Origin: Flavobacteriaceae bacterium MAR_2010_188
GTDB lineage: Bacteria; Bacteroidota; Bacteroidia; Flavobacteriales; Flavobacteriaceae
DNA: 64,000 bases
Assembly: GCA_900104375.1 (NCBI GenBank)
Contig: LT629302.1
Location: 2,568,001 to 2,632,000, forward strand
Direction: 5' to 3'
The position numbers and the translations under genes were made by a program. The notes beneath the pieces were generated by a model. It was not told the origin of the DNA and did not search any database. It was given only the letters and a program-made list of their open reading frames with translations. Below are positions 27,829 through 37,943 of the stretch, in pieces. How positions within the stretch are numbered: the stretch's first letter is position 1; the number at the start of each line of letters is the position of its first letter.

Positions 27829-28209
27829 ATGAAAAATCACCTACAAAAATTTGGAATTATCTCTATGATATTCATGGGAATAAGTGTTTCTTCTTATTCT
27901 CAAAAGGGAACAGTAACCGTAGATCAAGATAAAGATATCGCAAAATTGTTAGAATACAAGAAAGATTTAAAGACCATAGATTTTTTTAAAATTCAGATTT
28001 TTAGCAGCTCAAATCGTAGCGAAGCGGATCAGGTAAAAAATAGTTTCTCGAGTAGTTTTGGACAATGGCCGGTTGAAGTTATTTACGATACGCCGAATTT
28101 TAAGGCACAGGTCGGAAACTTTAGAACGCGACTTGAAGCGGATCGCGCAATGCAGCAAATAAAATCGAAATATTCGAATGCTTTTATTTTTAAGTCGAAG
28201 AAAAAATAG
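27829..28209 (+). CDS. SPOR domain protein
   Basis: From ATG 27829 the protein has about 126 residues. A signal peptide (MKNHLQKFGIISM to the SSYSQ cut site) is followed by a SPOR domain of about 70 residues (FFKIQIFSSSNRSEADQVKN, then VEVIYDTPNFKAQVGNFRTRLEADRAMQQIK). SPOR domains bind peptidoglycan strands stripped of stem peptides, usually at division sites. There is no other domain, so this is probably a small periplasmic cell-wall-binding protein. It converges with infB across a shared terminator. Confidence 0.88.
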   Translation: MKNHLQKFGIISMIFMGISVSSYSQKGTVTVDQDKDIAKLLEYKKDLKTIDFFKIQIFSSSNRSEADQVKNSFSSSFGQWPVEVIYDTPNFKAQVGNFRTRLEADRAMQQIKSKYSNAFIFKSKKK

Positions 28210-28224
28210 TTCCTTCTACAGCAT

Positions 28225-28253
28225 AAAAAAAGCGGCTAATTAGCCGCTTTTTT
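28225..28253. terminator. Bidirectional terminator between the SPOR gene and infB
   Basis: AAAAAAAGCGGCTAATTAGC continues into CGCTTTTTT, a GC-rich stem flanked by A-run and T-run, so it works in both directions for the converging transcripts. Confidence 0.9.
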
Positions 28254-28270
28254 ATTTATATACTTTCAAC

Positions 28271-31081
28271 TTATTTAAGTTTCTTCTTAACCTGTACTTC
28301 TTTGAAGGCTTCAATGATATCGTTCTCTTCAATATCGTTATAGTTCTTCAATTGTATACCACAGTCATAACCTTTGGCAACTTCCTTAACATCGTCTTTA
28401 AATCTCTTAAGCGAATCTAATACTCCTGTATGGATAACCACACCATCCCTAATCAACCTAATTCCGCTGTTTCTAAATATCTTACCGCTGGTAACCATAC
28501 AACCTGCAATCGTACCAATTTTAGATATCTTGAAGGTTTCACGGATTTCTGCAGTACCTGTAATTTCCTCTTTAAGTTCTGGAGACAACATGCCTTCCAT
28601 CGCATCCTTAAGGTCATTAATGGCATCGTAGATAATAGAATACGTCCTGATATCAATTTCTTCCTTATCTGCAATCTGTCGGGCATTACCCATCGGTCTA
28701 ACATTAAATCCGATAATAATCGCATCTGACGCAGTTGCTAAAAGCACATCACTTTCTGTAATTGCCCCAACACCTTTATGAATAATATTTACCTGAATTT
28801 CTTCAGTAGATAATTTCTGGAACGAATCTGTCAACGCTTCAACTGAACCATCCACATCACCTTTAAGGATTATGTTAAGCTCTTGGAAATCTCCAAGTGC
28901 GATACGTCGTCCAATTTCATCAAGAGTAATATGTCTCTGTGTTCTAACTGACTGCTCACGTTGTAACTGTGTTCTCTTAGCAGCGATTTGCTTGGCTTCA
29001 CGTTCGTCTGCAAATACATTAAACTTATCACCTGCTTGTGGCGCTCCGTCTAATCCTAGTATTGACACAGGAGTAGAAGGACCGGCAACTCTAACTTCCT
29101 TACCACGCTCATCGTGCATTGCCTTAACCTTACCGCTATTTTTACCGGCAAGAACATAATCTCCAATTTTTAAAGTACCAGCTTGAACTAGTATCGTAGA
29201 AATGTATCCACGTCCTTTATCTAAGAATGCTTCAACCACAGTTCCTGTTGCAGGCTTATCTGGATTAGCTTTCAATTCTAAAAGTTCAGCTTCAAGAAGA
29301 ACTTTTTCTAGTAATTCTTTTACGCCAGTTCCCATTTTTGCAGAGATATCATGAGATTGGATTTTACCTCCCCAATCTTCTACCAATAAATTCATTTGGG
29401 CCAGACTTTCTTTTACTTTTTCTGGATTAGCGCCTTGCTTATCGATTTTATTGATTGCAAAAACGATTGGCACATTCGCAGCTTGGGCGTGAGAAATCGC
29501 TTCTTTCGTTTGAGGCATGATATCATCATCCGCCGCAATAACGATAATCGCTAAATCCGTTACTTGTGCTCCACGAGCCCTCATCGCGGTAAATGCCTCG
29601 TGACCAGGTGTATCTAAAAATGCTATTTTCTGACCATTGTCTAGAGTAACACCGTAAGCCCCAATATGTTGGGTAATACCACCAGATTCACCAGCGATAA
29701 CATTCTCTTGCCTAATATAATCCAAAAGAGATGTTTTACCGTGATCTACGTGACCCATTACGGTGACAATCGGTGCTCTTGGTTTTAAGTCTTCAGGTTT
29801 ATCTTTGTTAACTTCTACTGATTCTTCTAAATCTGCAGAAACGAAGTCCATTTTATATCCAAACTCATCTGCAACAACCGATAAGGTTTCTGCATCTAAT
29901 CTTTGGTTCATCGTCACCATCATACCCAGAGACATACAAGCCGAAATAATATCGGTTACAGATACATCCATCATCGTAGCGACTTCACTTACAGTAACAA
30001 ATTCTGTTACTTTAAGGATTCTGCTTTCTGCTTCTTGGATTTCCTGATCTTTTTCAGTTTGCTCTCTGTGCTGATCTCTTTTCTCTCTTCTATATTTGGC
30101 ACCTTTACCTTTAGAGGATTTCCCTTGAAGTTTCTCAAGAGTCTCGCGGATTTGCTTTTGCACATCTGCTTCAGTAGGTTCTTCCTTAACTAGAGGAGTA
30201 CGTCCTTTTCCTTTAAATCCAGGTTTTTGATTTCTTCCGGCAGGCGATGTTGTTCTCCTGTCGGTAGTAGTTGGTGCAGTACCATTCTTTTTACTGATTC
30301 TACGACGTTTCTTTTTATTCGCGTCGCTTCTATCGTTAGCTTTAACTTCCTCTTTTTTCTTCTTAGGACGTTCGAACTTAGATAAATCGATAGTTTGACC
30401 CGTAGGTGATGGGCCAGATAATTTCTTATAATTTGTTTTTAAAGTCTCTTCTTCATTAGACTCCGAAGCAGTTGTAGTAGGTGTTCTATTTTCCTTCGCT
30501 CTTGCCACAGCTTTTTCTACAGCAGCAGATGGAGTTTTAGCTTCAACCTTAGCAGGTTCTGCTTTTTTCTCTTCAACTACCTCTTTTTCCTGCTTCTCTT
30601 CAGCCTTTTCTGGAACATCTACTTCTACTTTCTTCTCTTCTACTTTCTTTTCTTCTACAACTTCTTTTACTTCTTCTACCTTAGGCGCTGGAGCTTCTTC
30701 TTTAACCACTTCTGGCTTAACTTCTTTTTTGGGTTTATCAAGGTCTATTTTGCCGACCTGTTTAGTACCAGCCAGCTCAACTTTAGCCTTAACGATCTTG
30801 CGTTCTTCTGCTCTTCTTTCTCTTTCTTCTATTTCTTTCTCACGTTGAAGCCTCAATTCTTCCTTTTCCTTATGCTTAGCCTCACTTACTTCTTCTGATG
30901 CCTGTTTCTTCTTAGCATCCGTCTGAAATTCGTCAGAAAGTGTAGAATATATGTCTTCTGAGATTTTGGTATTAGGGCTCTTATCGATGCTTATACCTTT
31001 GGAATCTAAATATTCCACGGCACGATCAATCGAAATATTGAGTTCTCGTAATACCTTATTTAACCTAATTGTTTGAGCCAT
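28271..31081 (-). CDS. infB: Translation initiation factor IF-2
   Basis: A 936-residue GTPase that places initiator tRNA on the 30S subunit. An N-terminal IF2_N helix domain (1-50) is followed by a long charged linker rich in Lys, Glu and Val (about 55-345, with [12 protein letters not shown] repeats). A second IF2_N-like domain lies at about 355-410. The GTPase domain has GHVDHGKT at 443-450, switch [10 protein letters not shown] and NKID, then beta-barrel domain II, domain III and the C-terminal fMet-tRNA-binding barrel. It is the last gene of rimP-nusA-infB, the standard bacterial order. Confidence 0.98.
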   Translation of the reverse strand: MAQTIRLNKVLRELNISIDRAVEYLDSKGISIDKSPNTKISEDIYSTLSDEFQTDAKKKQASEEVSEAKHKEKEELRLQREKEIEERERRAEERKIVKAKVELAGTKQVGKIDLDKPKKEVKPEVVKEEAPAPKVEEVKEVVEEKKVEEKKVEVDVPEKAEEKQEKEVVEEKKAEPAKVEAKTPSAAVEKAVARAKENRTPTTTASESNEEETLKTNYKKLSGPSPTGQTIDLSKFERPKKKKEEVKANDRSDANKKKRRRISKKNGTAPTTTDRRTTSPAGRNQKPGFKGKGRTPLVKEEPTEADVQKQIRETLEKLQGKSSKGKGAKYRREKRDQHREQTEKDQEIQEAESRILKVTEFVTVSEVATMMDVSVTDIISACMSLGMMVTMNQRLDAETLSVVADEFGYKMDFVSADLEESVEVNKDKPEDLKPRAPIVTVMGHVDHGKTSLLDYIRQENVIAGESGGITQHIGAYGVTLDNGQKIAFLDTPGHEAFTAMRARGAQVTDLAIIVIAADDDIMPQTKEAISHAQAANVPIVFAINKIDKQGANPEKVKESLAQMNLLVEDWGGKIQSHDISAKMGTGVKELLEKVLLEAELLELKANPDKPATGTVVEAFLDKGRGYISTILVQAGTLKIGDYVLAGKNSGKVKAMHDERGKEVRVAGPSTPVSILGLDGAPQAGDKFNVFADEREAKQIAAKRTQLQREQSVRTQRHITLDEIGRRIALGDFQELNIILKGDVDGSVEALTDSFQKLSTEEIQVNIIHKGVGAITESDVLLATASDAIIIGFNVRPMGNARQIADKEEIDIRTYSIIYDAINDLKDAMEGMLSPELKEEITGTAEIRETFKISKIGTIAGCMVTSGKIFRNSGIRLIRDGVVIHTGVLDSLKRFKDDVKEVAKGYDCGIQLKNYNDIEENDIIEAFKEVQVKKKLK

Positions 31082-31110
31082 AAACTACTTGTAATATACC
31101 TTAATATGTG

Positions 31111-32343
31111 TTATTCTTCAAATTCTTCCCTAAGAATCCTGATAACGTCTATAATTGTTTCTTCTTCTAAATCGGTTCTCTTAACAAGGTCTTCAACATC
31201 TTGCTCTAGAACACTTTTCGCTGTATCTAAACCAGCTTTGCTAAACTCATCGATGATCCATCCTTCAATTTCATCCGAGAATTCTGAAAGCTCAACATCT
31301 TCTTCTGCACCTTCTCTAAACACGTCGATTTCATAACCAGTCAATTGTCCGGCCAAACGAATATTGTGACCACCTCTACCGATAGCTTTAGAAACCTCTT
31401 CTGGTTTTAAAAGAACCTCGGCACGTTTGTTCACCTCATCTATTTTAAGAGAAGTTACTCTTGCAGGGCTTAACGCTCTTGTTATAAAAAGTTGAAGGTT
31501 GTTCGTGTAATTAATAACATCGATGTTTTCATTTCCTAGTTCTCTCACGATACCGTGGATTCTAGAACCCTTCATCCCTACGCAAGCTCCTACTGGATCA
31601 ATTCTGTCATCGTATGAATCTACCGCAACTTTAGCTTTTTCACCTGGAATCCTTACTACTTTCTTAACGGTGATTAGACCATCAAAAACTTCTGGAATCT
31701 CCTGTTCGAACAGTTTCTCTAAAAATACAGGAGCCGTACGAGACATTATAATGGTTGGCTTGTTACCTTTTAATTCTACACTTTCTATAATACCTCTAAC
31801 ATTTTCACCCTTTCTAAAGAAATCGGAAGGAATCTGTTTTTCCTTTGGAAGGATTATTTCATTTCCTTCATCATCTAAAAGAATGATGGCTCGGTGTCTT
31901 ATATGGTGAACCTCAGCGGTATAAATCTCGCCTTCTAATTCTTTAAACTGCTTGTAAATATTGGTATTATCGTGTTCGTGGATCTTGGAGATAAGGTTTT
32001 GGCGTAACGCTAAAATTGAACGTCTTCCTAAATCTATCAACTTTACTTCTTCTGCAACATCTTCACCAACTTCAAAATCTGGTTCAATTTTTTGAGCTTC
32101 GCTCAGGGAGATTTCTTGGTTAGGTTCTTCAACTTCATCATCTGCAACAACTATTCGATTTCTCCAGATTTCTAAATCTCCTTTATCTGGATTTATGATT
32201 ATATCAAAGTTATCGTCGTCTCCATACTTCTTCTTTAAGGCACTCCTTAAAACATCTTCCAAAATAGCCATTAGGGTAACCCTGTCTATAAGCTTATCAT
32301 CCTTAAATTCTGAAAACGAATCGATTAACGCAATATTTTCCAT
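31111..32343 (-). CDS. nusA: Transcription termination/antitermination factor NusA
   Basis: The 410-residue protein has an N-terminal RNA-polymerase-binding domain (1-125), an S1 domain (about 130-200: GEIYTAEVHHIRHRAIILLDD), and KH1/KH2 (about 215-345, with GACVGMKGSRIHGI and AIGRGGHNIRLAGQL). A short acidic C-terminal tail ends in EEFEE instead of the two acidic repeats of the E. coli protein. It controls pausing and termination by RNA polymerase. It is preceded by rimP (nine-base gap) and followed by infB (29-base gap). Confidence 0.97.
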   Translation of the reverse strand: MENIALIDSFSEFKDDKLIDRVTLMAILEDVLRSALKKKYGDDDNFDIIINPDKGDLEIWRNRIVVADDEVEEPNQEISLSEAQKIEPDFEVGEDVAEEVKLIDLGRRSILALRQNLISKIHEHDNTNIYKQFKELEGEIYTAEVHHIRHRAIILLDDEGNEIILPKEKQIPSDFFRKGENVRGIIESVELKGNKPTIIMSRTAPVFLEKLFEQEIPEVFDGLITVKKVVRIPGEKAKVAVDSYDDRIDPVGACVGMKGSRIHGIVRELGNENIDVINYTNNLQLFITRALSPARVTSLKIDEVNKRAEVLLKPEEVSKAIGRGGHNIRLAGQLTGYEIDVFREGAEEDVELSEFSDEIEGWIIDEFSKAGLDTAKSVLEQDVEDLVKRTDLEEETIIDVIRILREEFEE

Positions 32344-32352
32344 AATTACAAC

Positions 32353-32817
32353 TTAAAATTTTATTATAACTTTCGCCGTCTCAATATCTCCATATTCAAT
32401 TTCGGCCTGCTTTTTTATTGTTACTTTACCTTTACCTACCGGTTTTGGCTCACGCGTTTTCCATTTTAAAAGAATCGAGTCTTCGCCAACACTAGAAAGG
32501 GTACCTTCTACAGTCTCTCCTTGCTTAGTTTTTATTTCGAGGTCACGACCTATATTTTTATTGTATTGCCTTTTATGGACCAAAGGAGAAGCTGCGCCTG
32601 CAGAGGTAACTTCTAGCGAGAAATCGTATTCTTCTCGATCTATATTGTGCTCTATTGCTCTACTGATATAGACGCAATCATCTACGGTAATACCGTCGTC
32701 GCCATCCAGAATAACCCGGATTGTGTTGTCTGCCAAGATTTCGAAATCAATCAAGAAAAGATCCTCCCTCTTTGCGAGAGCATCCATTAATAATTCTTCG
32801 ACTAAATCTTTAAACAT
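32353..32817 (-). CDS. rimP: Ribosome maturation factor RimP
   Basis: A 154-residue protein for 30S subunit maturation. The N-terminal alpha/beta domain includes LFLIDFEILADNTIRVILDGDDGITVDDCV and the SLEVTSAGAASPLVHKRQ signature, where the usual G-x-x-x-PL pattern is kept. The C-terminal SH3-like domain (about 85-154) ends in VIIKF. It is the first gene of its operon, with a strong hairpin just upstream of the start codon. Confidence 0.95.
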   Translation of the reverse strand: MFKDLVEELLMDALAKREDLFLIDFEILADNTIRVILDGDDGITVDDCVYISRAIEHNIDREEYDFSLEVTSAGAASPLVHKRQYNKNIGRDLEIKTKQGETVEGTLSSVGEDSILLKWKTREPKPVGKGKVTIKKQAEIEYGDIETAKVIIKF

Positions 32818-32831
32818 CTCCTAGTATAGAA

Positions 32832-32854
32832 AGAGGGGACTTTCCGTCCCCTCT
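32832..32854 (-). promoter_or_regulatory. Hairpin in the rimP leader
   Basis: AGAGGGGAC / GTCCCCTCT is a nine-bp perfect stem with a five-base loop. On the minus strand it ends 14 bases before the rimP ATG and is followed by TTTCTATACTAGGAG. It could be a leader structure that tunes translation or attenuates the operon, or a terminator-like element; it is not followed by a long uninterrupted T-run. Confidence 0.55.
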
Positions 32855-32966
32855 ATTATCTTTTTCAAACAACGGTGCAAATATACGACTTTAATGTTGA
32901 AATTTCCAAGTAACATCAGACTGAATTTTTCGATACCTTTATTTAATAACCCCTACCCATCTTTCT

Positions 32967-33815
32967 ATGAAAAAAATCTTAGTGCCAACTGATTTTTCTA
33001 AAGAATCCGAGTACGCTTTAAAGGTAGCAGCACATTTGGCTAAGCAATTCGATTCGGAAATTTTCTTGCTCCATGTATTGAACTTACCGCTGACCACTGT
33101 GGATACCATGAACACTCCGAGTGCATTACCTGAAGCGATGTTCTTTATGCAATTAGCCCATAAAAAATTTAAAAAAATGATTAGGCAGCCTTATTTAAAT
33201 GGCATTAAAGTTCATGAAAAAGTAAAGCGCCACAGGATTTTTGACGGGATTAACGAAGCCTGTGAGGAGAACGAATGCGACATTATTATAATGGGTTCCC
33301 ATGGTGCTACTGGCTTTAAGGAAATGTTCGTAGGTTCTAATGCGGAAAAGGTGGTAAGGACAGCAAAAATTCCGGTTATGGTAATAAAAAGACATCATGA
33401 AGAATTTAATGTGAATGATTTTGTATTTGCTTCAGATTTCAAAAAAGATAATATTGAGACCTATAAAAAAGCCGTGGGACTTGCGAAACTTCTCAACTCG
33501 AAAATGCACCTATTGATCGTTGATCTGCCGGGAAAATTTGACAATCATGAGCAGGCTAAGCAGCGTATCAAAGATTTTATCTTGGGCCATGAGTATGATA
33601 ATTATTCTATCAATGTAATTGCTGCCAATACTGTAGAAAAAGGCATCCTAAATTTTTCAAGAGAGATAGATGCAGACTTAATAGGAATTAGCACACATGG
33701 TCGACAAGGAATATCCCACTTTTTTAATGGAAGCATTAGTGAGGATATCGCCAATCACGCCAAAAGGCCAGTGGTGACATTTAGGATTCCGGATGAGGTA
33801 GGAGTTAGGAGTTAG
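32967..33815 (+). CDS. Tandem universal stress protein (UspA family)
   Basis: The 282-residue cytosolic protein is made of two Usp domains. The first (about 1-145) starts MKKILVPTDFSKESEYALKV and has the nucleotide-binding loop MGSHGATGFKEMFVGSNAEKVVR followed by PVMVIK. The second (about 148-275) is weaker but keeps GISTHGRQGISHFFNGSISEDIANHAKRPVVTF. Family members bind ATP and respond to starvation or redox stress. The last codons and the stop lie inside a 7-bp tandem repeat. Confidence 0.93.
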   Translation: MKKILVPTDFSKESEYALKVAAHLAKQFDSEIFLLHVLNLPLTTVDTMNTPSALPEAMFFMQLAHKKFKKMIRQPYLNGIKVHEKVKRHRIFDGINEACEENECDIIIMGSHGATGFKEMFVGSNAEKVVRTAKIPVMVIKRHHEEFNVNDFVFASDFKKDNIETYKKAVGLAKLLNSKMHLLIVDLPGKFDNHEQAKQRIKDFILGHEYDNYSINVIAANTVEKGILNFSREIDADLIGISTHGRQGISHFFNGSISEDIANHAKRPVVTFRIPDEVGVRS

Positions 33816-33849
33816 GAGTTAGGAGTTAGGAGTTAGGAGTTAGGAGTTA
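33801..33849. repeat. Seven perfect tandem copies of GGAGTTA
   Basis: The 7-bp unit is repeated seven times without error, beginning inside the last four codons of the universal stress gene. The stop codon (33813-33815) is formed within copies 2 and 3, so changes in copy number further downstream would not alter the protein. Confidence 0.97.
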
Positions 33850-33874
33850 GGAAATAAAACCATTGTGGACCATA

Positions 33875-34251
33875 TTATGTATGCCATAAACGGCAATCAG
33901 TGAAAAATGAACATAAAATGGCGAACCCGAGCATCGGATAAAATCCTTTCTCGTCGCCAATGACATAAATTTTGGGTTTGTTCTTTTCATAGGCAATATC
34001 CAAAAAATCCCCAGCCTTAAGTTTGGCATTGGGTGATAGCGGTGGCCGTTCGCAGTTCTCCGGAATTCCTATCCTTAAACAGAAGCAACATTTCTTCTTC
34101 CTTTGAAAAAAGACACCATTTCAAACTTAAGAATCTGTGCCTTAACTTATATGCCATTTCTGTTGGCATGTCTATATTTAAGGATACGCTTGACAGTGAT
34201 CCACGTAGGAAAAGCGGCAATCGCAATAATGATGATGTAAATGAAGATCAT
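33875..34251 (-). pseudogene. Decayed small membrane protein (DUF3592-like)
   Basis: From ATG 34251 a frame reads MIFIYIIIIAIAAFPTWITV (one membrane helix) and then hits TAA after 34 codons. The same frame continues with VKAQILKFEMVSFFKGRRN before two more stops. In another frame KAGDFLDIAYEKNKPKIYVI is followed by GDEKGFYPMLGFAILCSFF, a second helix, ending at 33875. The order helix, soluble strand region, G-D-x-x-x-I-x-Y-x-x-x-x-P and helix suggests a DUF3592-type protein broken by at least one nonsense and one frameshift mutation. The family assignment is tentative. Confidence 0.5.
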
Positions 34252-34416
34252 AATTAAATTTTTAAGGGTTTTTATTCATTTTAATGGGTCTTGATAGATA
34301 TGTCCTAAATAAATCAATATCAAATAATTGCAGTTAATTCAGACCCGTCTTTCAATTTTAATCTACTCACTTCGGCAATGACATACGCAGGCTGTTTTAG
34401 CTTGTGTCCTGCGTTA

Positions 34417-36000
34417 TTATTCCGATATCTTATATTTATCGGGTAGCATTTGTTCAATACAAGCACTATCAGGACGTATGTACGGCTTATTTAAAAAGTT
34501 AATGACCATTTTGTCAAAGCACTCGGGATTACTCAATCCGTCAAACATGTGGGACATTGTCGGAATCGTTATAAGATAACCATTTGGCAATGTTTGCACT
34601 ATCTGTTCTGCCATTGAAGGGGGTGTGACGGGGTCAAAATATCCCGAAAATACAATGGTTGGTATATTTGATGTCAAAGGCTCAAAGAAGTTAGCGGGAA
34701 CAATTCCCTTGGCCCAATTACGACATGCGTGCTTTTGCTGCCGGATTCTATAATCTCCCATGAATGTTCCTATCGATAATGAATCTGCTTCTTGCATAGA
34801 AAAATAAGGGACATCTTCTGTACAGGATACACTTAAATATAGGCCGTCTGCAATAAAGTCGTTATATGAACTCTCACTCGGAAAGAGTGATATAAAAGGT
34901 TGCCAATTACCCAAATAAGATTGATGAACAATAAAAGGAATTTGCCTTAATCCAGATGGCATATACATCAGTGAACGAATCTTTGTATGGAATGAATACC
35001 AGGGAATGGTAACTTCTTTGATTTCACCATTTTCGCTTTCGTATTTGTATATAAAAGGCCTTGCTTGTCCTCTTGTCTTTAGGTCTTTAAATTCATCTAT
35101 AAAATTGGGAAAAGCGACGTTACACAAGGAATCACTTTTACAGTCTTCAAATAGTTTATTTAAGGTTGCCTCTGCATACTGTGCATGATAAAGCGGCACT
35201 CTTGAATAGGTTGTTGTGGGAGACCAGAGAACACAACTTTCTACCGCTGCCGGAAACATTTTCATAAATACCTGAGCTAACCTTCCACCAAAAGATAGCC
35301 CGAACAGATTGATCTTATCATACCCTAACCATTTCCTAATTTCTTCAATGTCAATTGCCATATTTGTAGTGTTATACTGGGCTAAATCTGCAAATTTGGA
35401 TAGGGAATCGTAGCAGTCCTTTACATCTTGGATTGGATACATTTCTTTAAACTGTTGTTCGAGACTTTCCTTAAATTGAAGCTGACGACAATGTAGTGGA
35501 TTTGAATTTCCGGTCCCTCTGACATCAATTAAAACGATATCATGTTCTTGCCTATACGGATTATTACTTTCCGCAAAGAATGACGCTCCATTGGTAGCTG
35601 CTACACCTGGGCCACCGTCAAAGAAAAATATGGGCGATTTTGAATTATTCTTATGGATTGCTGGAATCACGATAATATTCAAATCGATTTTTCGTCCTGA
35701 GTTAGTCTGTCTGTTTTCAAAAACGGAAAATGTTCCGCATAAAACTGTCGAGTCCAGATCACTGGAATCGCACACCTTTAATTTTTCAGATATAAGGCTT
35801 TGATTTTTGTAAATCGAGCAGTTATTACATAGTATGGCAATTGATAGGATAAGTATCAATTTGAAAATGGTAAGATCGGCGCTGACATGCCGAAGGTCTC
35901 GATATTTCATATACATAAACTGAAGCATTGATTGCATATTTTGTTTTCCTTTAAAAAATAAAACCATAACAGTGTTGAGGTTATTATGCTCATAATTCAA
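34417..36000 (-). CDS. Alpha/beta hydrolase, TAP-like (prolyl/tripeptidyl aminopeptidase family)
   Basis: Up to 527 residues; the true start may be Met31 (35910), which puts a hydrophobic anchor (about 43-58) near the N-terminus and an exported enzyme behind it. The hydrolase fold shows the oxyanion-side FFFDGGPG segment (about 125-132), DVRGTGNSNP, the nucleophile elbow GLSFGG, and a C-terminal TAP-like domain with the acidic residue in SGYFDPVTPP and the His in TMSHMFDG. Paired cysteines suggest disulfides, in keeping with the periplasm. Relatives remove N-terminal amino acids or tripeptides. It is the last intact gene of the exported hydrolase cluster; a relic paralogue lies at 51.9-52.2 kb. 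Confidence 0.87.
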   Translation of the reverse strand: MNYEHNNLNTVMVLFFKGKQNMQSMLQFMYMKYRDLRHVSADLTIFKLILILSIAILCNNCSIYKNQSLISEKLKVCDSSDLDSTVLCGTFSVFENRQTNSGRKIDLNIIVIPAIHKNNSKSPIFFFDGGPGVAATNGASFFAESNNPYRQEHDIVLIDVRGTGNSNPLHCRQLQFKESLEQQFKEMYPIQDVKDCYDSLSKFADLAQYNTTNMAIDIEEIRKWLGYDKINLFGLSFGGRLAQVFMKMFPAAVESCVLWSPTTTYSRVPLYHAQYAEATLNKLFEDCKSDSLCNVAFPNFIDEFKDLKTRGQARPFIYKYESENGEIKEVTIPWYSFHTKIRSLMYMPSGLRQIPFIVHQSYLGNWQPFISLFPSESSYNDFIADGLYLSVSCTEDVPYFSMQEADSLSIGTFMGDYRIRQQKHACRNWAKGIVPANFFEPLTSNIPTIVFSGYFDPVTPPSMAEQIVQTLPNGYLITIPTMSHMFDGLSNPECFDKMVINFLNKPYIRPDSACIEQMLPDKYKISE

Positions 36001-36080
36001 TCTTTAAAAATAGATGTCTTTCTTTTTGAATTTGAAAACGCTACAAACGATTATTGCCATTGTTAGCGGCTGGTTATTTA

Positions 36081-37488
36081 TTAATCTTCCCAATTTACGG
36101 ATACTAATTCCATTGAATCTGAATATGTAAATGACCAATATGTCACCTTCTTGGCAATTATTTTATAGTAAAGGATTTTTTCAATCTTTAAGCCGTATAA
36201 CTCAATGTGTTTCGATTTAAATTCTGTTTTGCCCAAAAATTCAAGTCTTTCAAAGCCCTCTAAAATTTCCTCTAAGTCCTCAGGGTCAAAGCCCGAGAAA
36301 TTTATCAATTGGTATAAATCGCCACGACTATACTTTTTTTGAGCTACTTCAGCAAACAGCTTTTCTAACTCTTTAGTTCTTTCAATTTGTGTATCTGTTT
36401 GAACATTTAATTCTGAAATTCTTTTGAAGTCGTCAACAAAGTAAGATGCTATTTCGGCAGTCAACTTAAATAATTCTGATTGCCATAAGTTGCATAAAAT
36501 TATGATTTCTAAATCAGACTGAGGTAAAAGCGTAATACTTGAACCAAAGCCAGTTCTGAAGGCTCCTCCATGTTCAATAATCAATTCGTTTCTGAATATA
36601 TATATACCAACCATACCCGTAGGGGATATGCTTTCCATTGTTAAGTAATCCGGCACTAAACATTTGGTTTAAACTTCCCGCATTAAGCAATTCAGTATTT
36701 TTCAATGCCAAATTCCATTTTATCATATCGTTTAGTGAAGTAATTATACCAACATCGGCCCTGCTTTCAGCTGCTGGCGGAATATCTTCTCCATTTTCTA
36801 GTACTCCATTGTTCCATCTGTATCCTGATACCCGCTCAGGAACAACGGTACGATAGTTATACACAGAGGTAGATGACATTTTTAGCGGATCACAAATTCG
36901 CTTTTTCAAAAAGGAACCATAAGTATCTCCCGTCACCTTTTCAATTACAAGTCCAAGAAAAAATGGCCCACTACTATAATTGAAACCTTCACCCGGTTTA
37001 AAATAAAGCGGATATTCTTTCTGCACAGAACTCATCTTTTCCACCGTGTGGTTTAAAAAGAAATAGGCTGTTGGTTCATTCCAGTCGTCCCTTAATCCTG
37101 AAGTGTGGTTCATCAAATGAGATAATGTCATTTCATCCCAAGATGAAGGCAAGTCATTGAGATATTTGGAGAGCTTATCATTTACTGATAGTTTCCCATC
37201 TTGCTGAAGCATTAATATTGCTGCGCATGTAAATTGTTTTGTCATTGAGGCTATCTCAAATACAGAGTTTTCGCTAACCGGAGCATTAGTCTCCACGTTA
37301 GATACCCCATAAAGACTTTTCTTAATTACCTGTCCGTTTTGAACTATTGCAATTGCCATTCCCGGAATATGTTGGTTGGACATACGACTCTCGATTAGTG
37401 AATCAATTGCATTTGATTGACTAGTTGATTGAGAATAAGAACTGACACCCCATAACAGTAATGTATAAGTAAAATACAGCTTTTTCAT
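36081..37488 (-). pseudogene. Exported class-C beta-lactamase-fold hydrolase, frameshifted in a TA repeat
   Basis: Two overlapping frames make one protein. The upstream frame (start at 37488, or 37545) has a signal peptide, the SxxK motif in IASMTKQFT (Ser100 in the longer numbering), Tyr in NYSSGPFFLG, and runs to YGYGWYIYI before ending at 36574. The downstream frame picks up at FRNELIIEHGGAFRTGFGSS, the HGG motif that should follow directly, and ends at 36081. The break falls in an 11-base alternating TA tract (36596-36606). One extra TA unit would join both frames without any other change. It may be inactive, phase-variable or a sequencing error. The family includes esterases, D-aminopeptidases and NylB-type amidases. 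Confidence 0.85.
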
Positions 37489-37545
37489 ATAGTTTTTATT
37501 GCATTGAAATTGAACTGTTTCATGGACTTTATTATCATTGTTCAA

Positions 37546-37943
37546 TCCTTTATAGAATTAAATGTCTTGCTTTTTAAAGCTTTTTTCAAAAACATTGGTA
37601 TAAAACTACAGTGTTGAAGTGTCTATATCAATACCGAGAATGGGTGAGAAAAAAGAGAATATACCCGGAAAGGATTTACTAAACAACAAATGCCGCCATA
37701 TCCTTTAAAAAGATAATAGTTGAATTATTTTATCTCCCAATAACTTTAAAAAAAAGATATATCAACCAGGAATACAAAAATTAAACCTGTTTGATTTCAT
37801 AGCAATGACTGACAATATGTTGGAAAACATTCTTAGACTGGGTCCTATGTCCCAATTTCCACAACACTCTTCCATTCTCCATTTTTGTTTTTTTTCAAAT
37901 TTGGACTGCCCACTGACTGATTCATTAAAATACAGCTACGAGT
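37546..37943. other. Intergenic region with a candidate regulated promoter
   Basis: About 400 AT-rich bases. The only structure I can support is the shared operator/promoter element at 37601-37644. No ORF or relic is evident. Confidence 0.5.
37601..37644 (-). promoter_or_regulatory. Shared element A: CCCATTCTCGGTATT, N21, TAGTTTTA
   Basis: On the minus strand a 15-mer (37630-37644) is followed after exactly 21 bases by a -7-like box (37601-37608). The same arrangement occurs at 51833-51876 and 52909-52952. It faces the frameshifted beta-lactamase gene and lies about 110-140 bases before its start. The ATTGA end of the 15-mer overlaps where a -33 box would lie. Confidence 0.6.

Noticed and set aside
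33801-33849. CRISPR-like repeat
   Set aside because: It is a simple head-to-tail heptamer array without spacers.
34017-34226. Separate 69-codon minus-strand gene
   Set aside because: It is a fragment in another frame of the decayed membrane protein gene at 33875-34251; no independent start or family.
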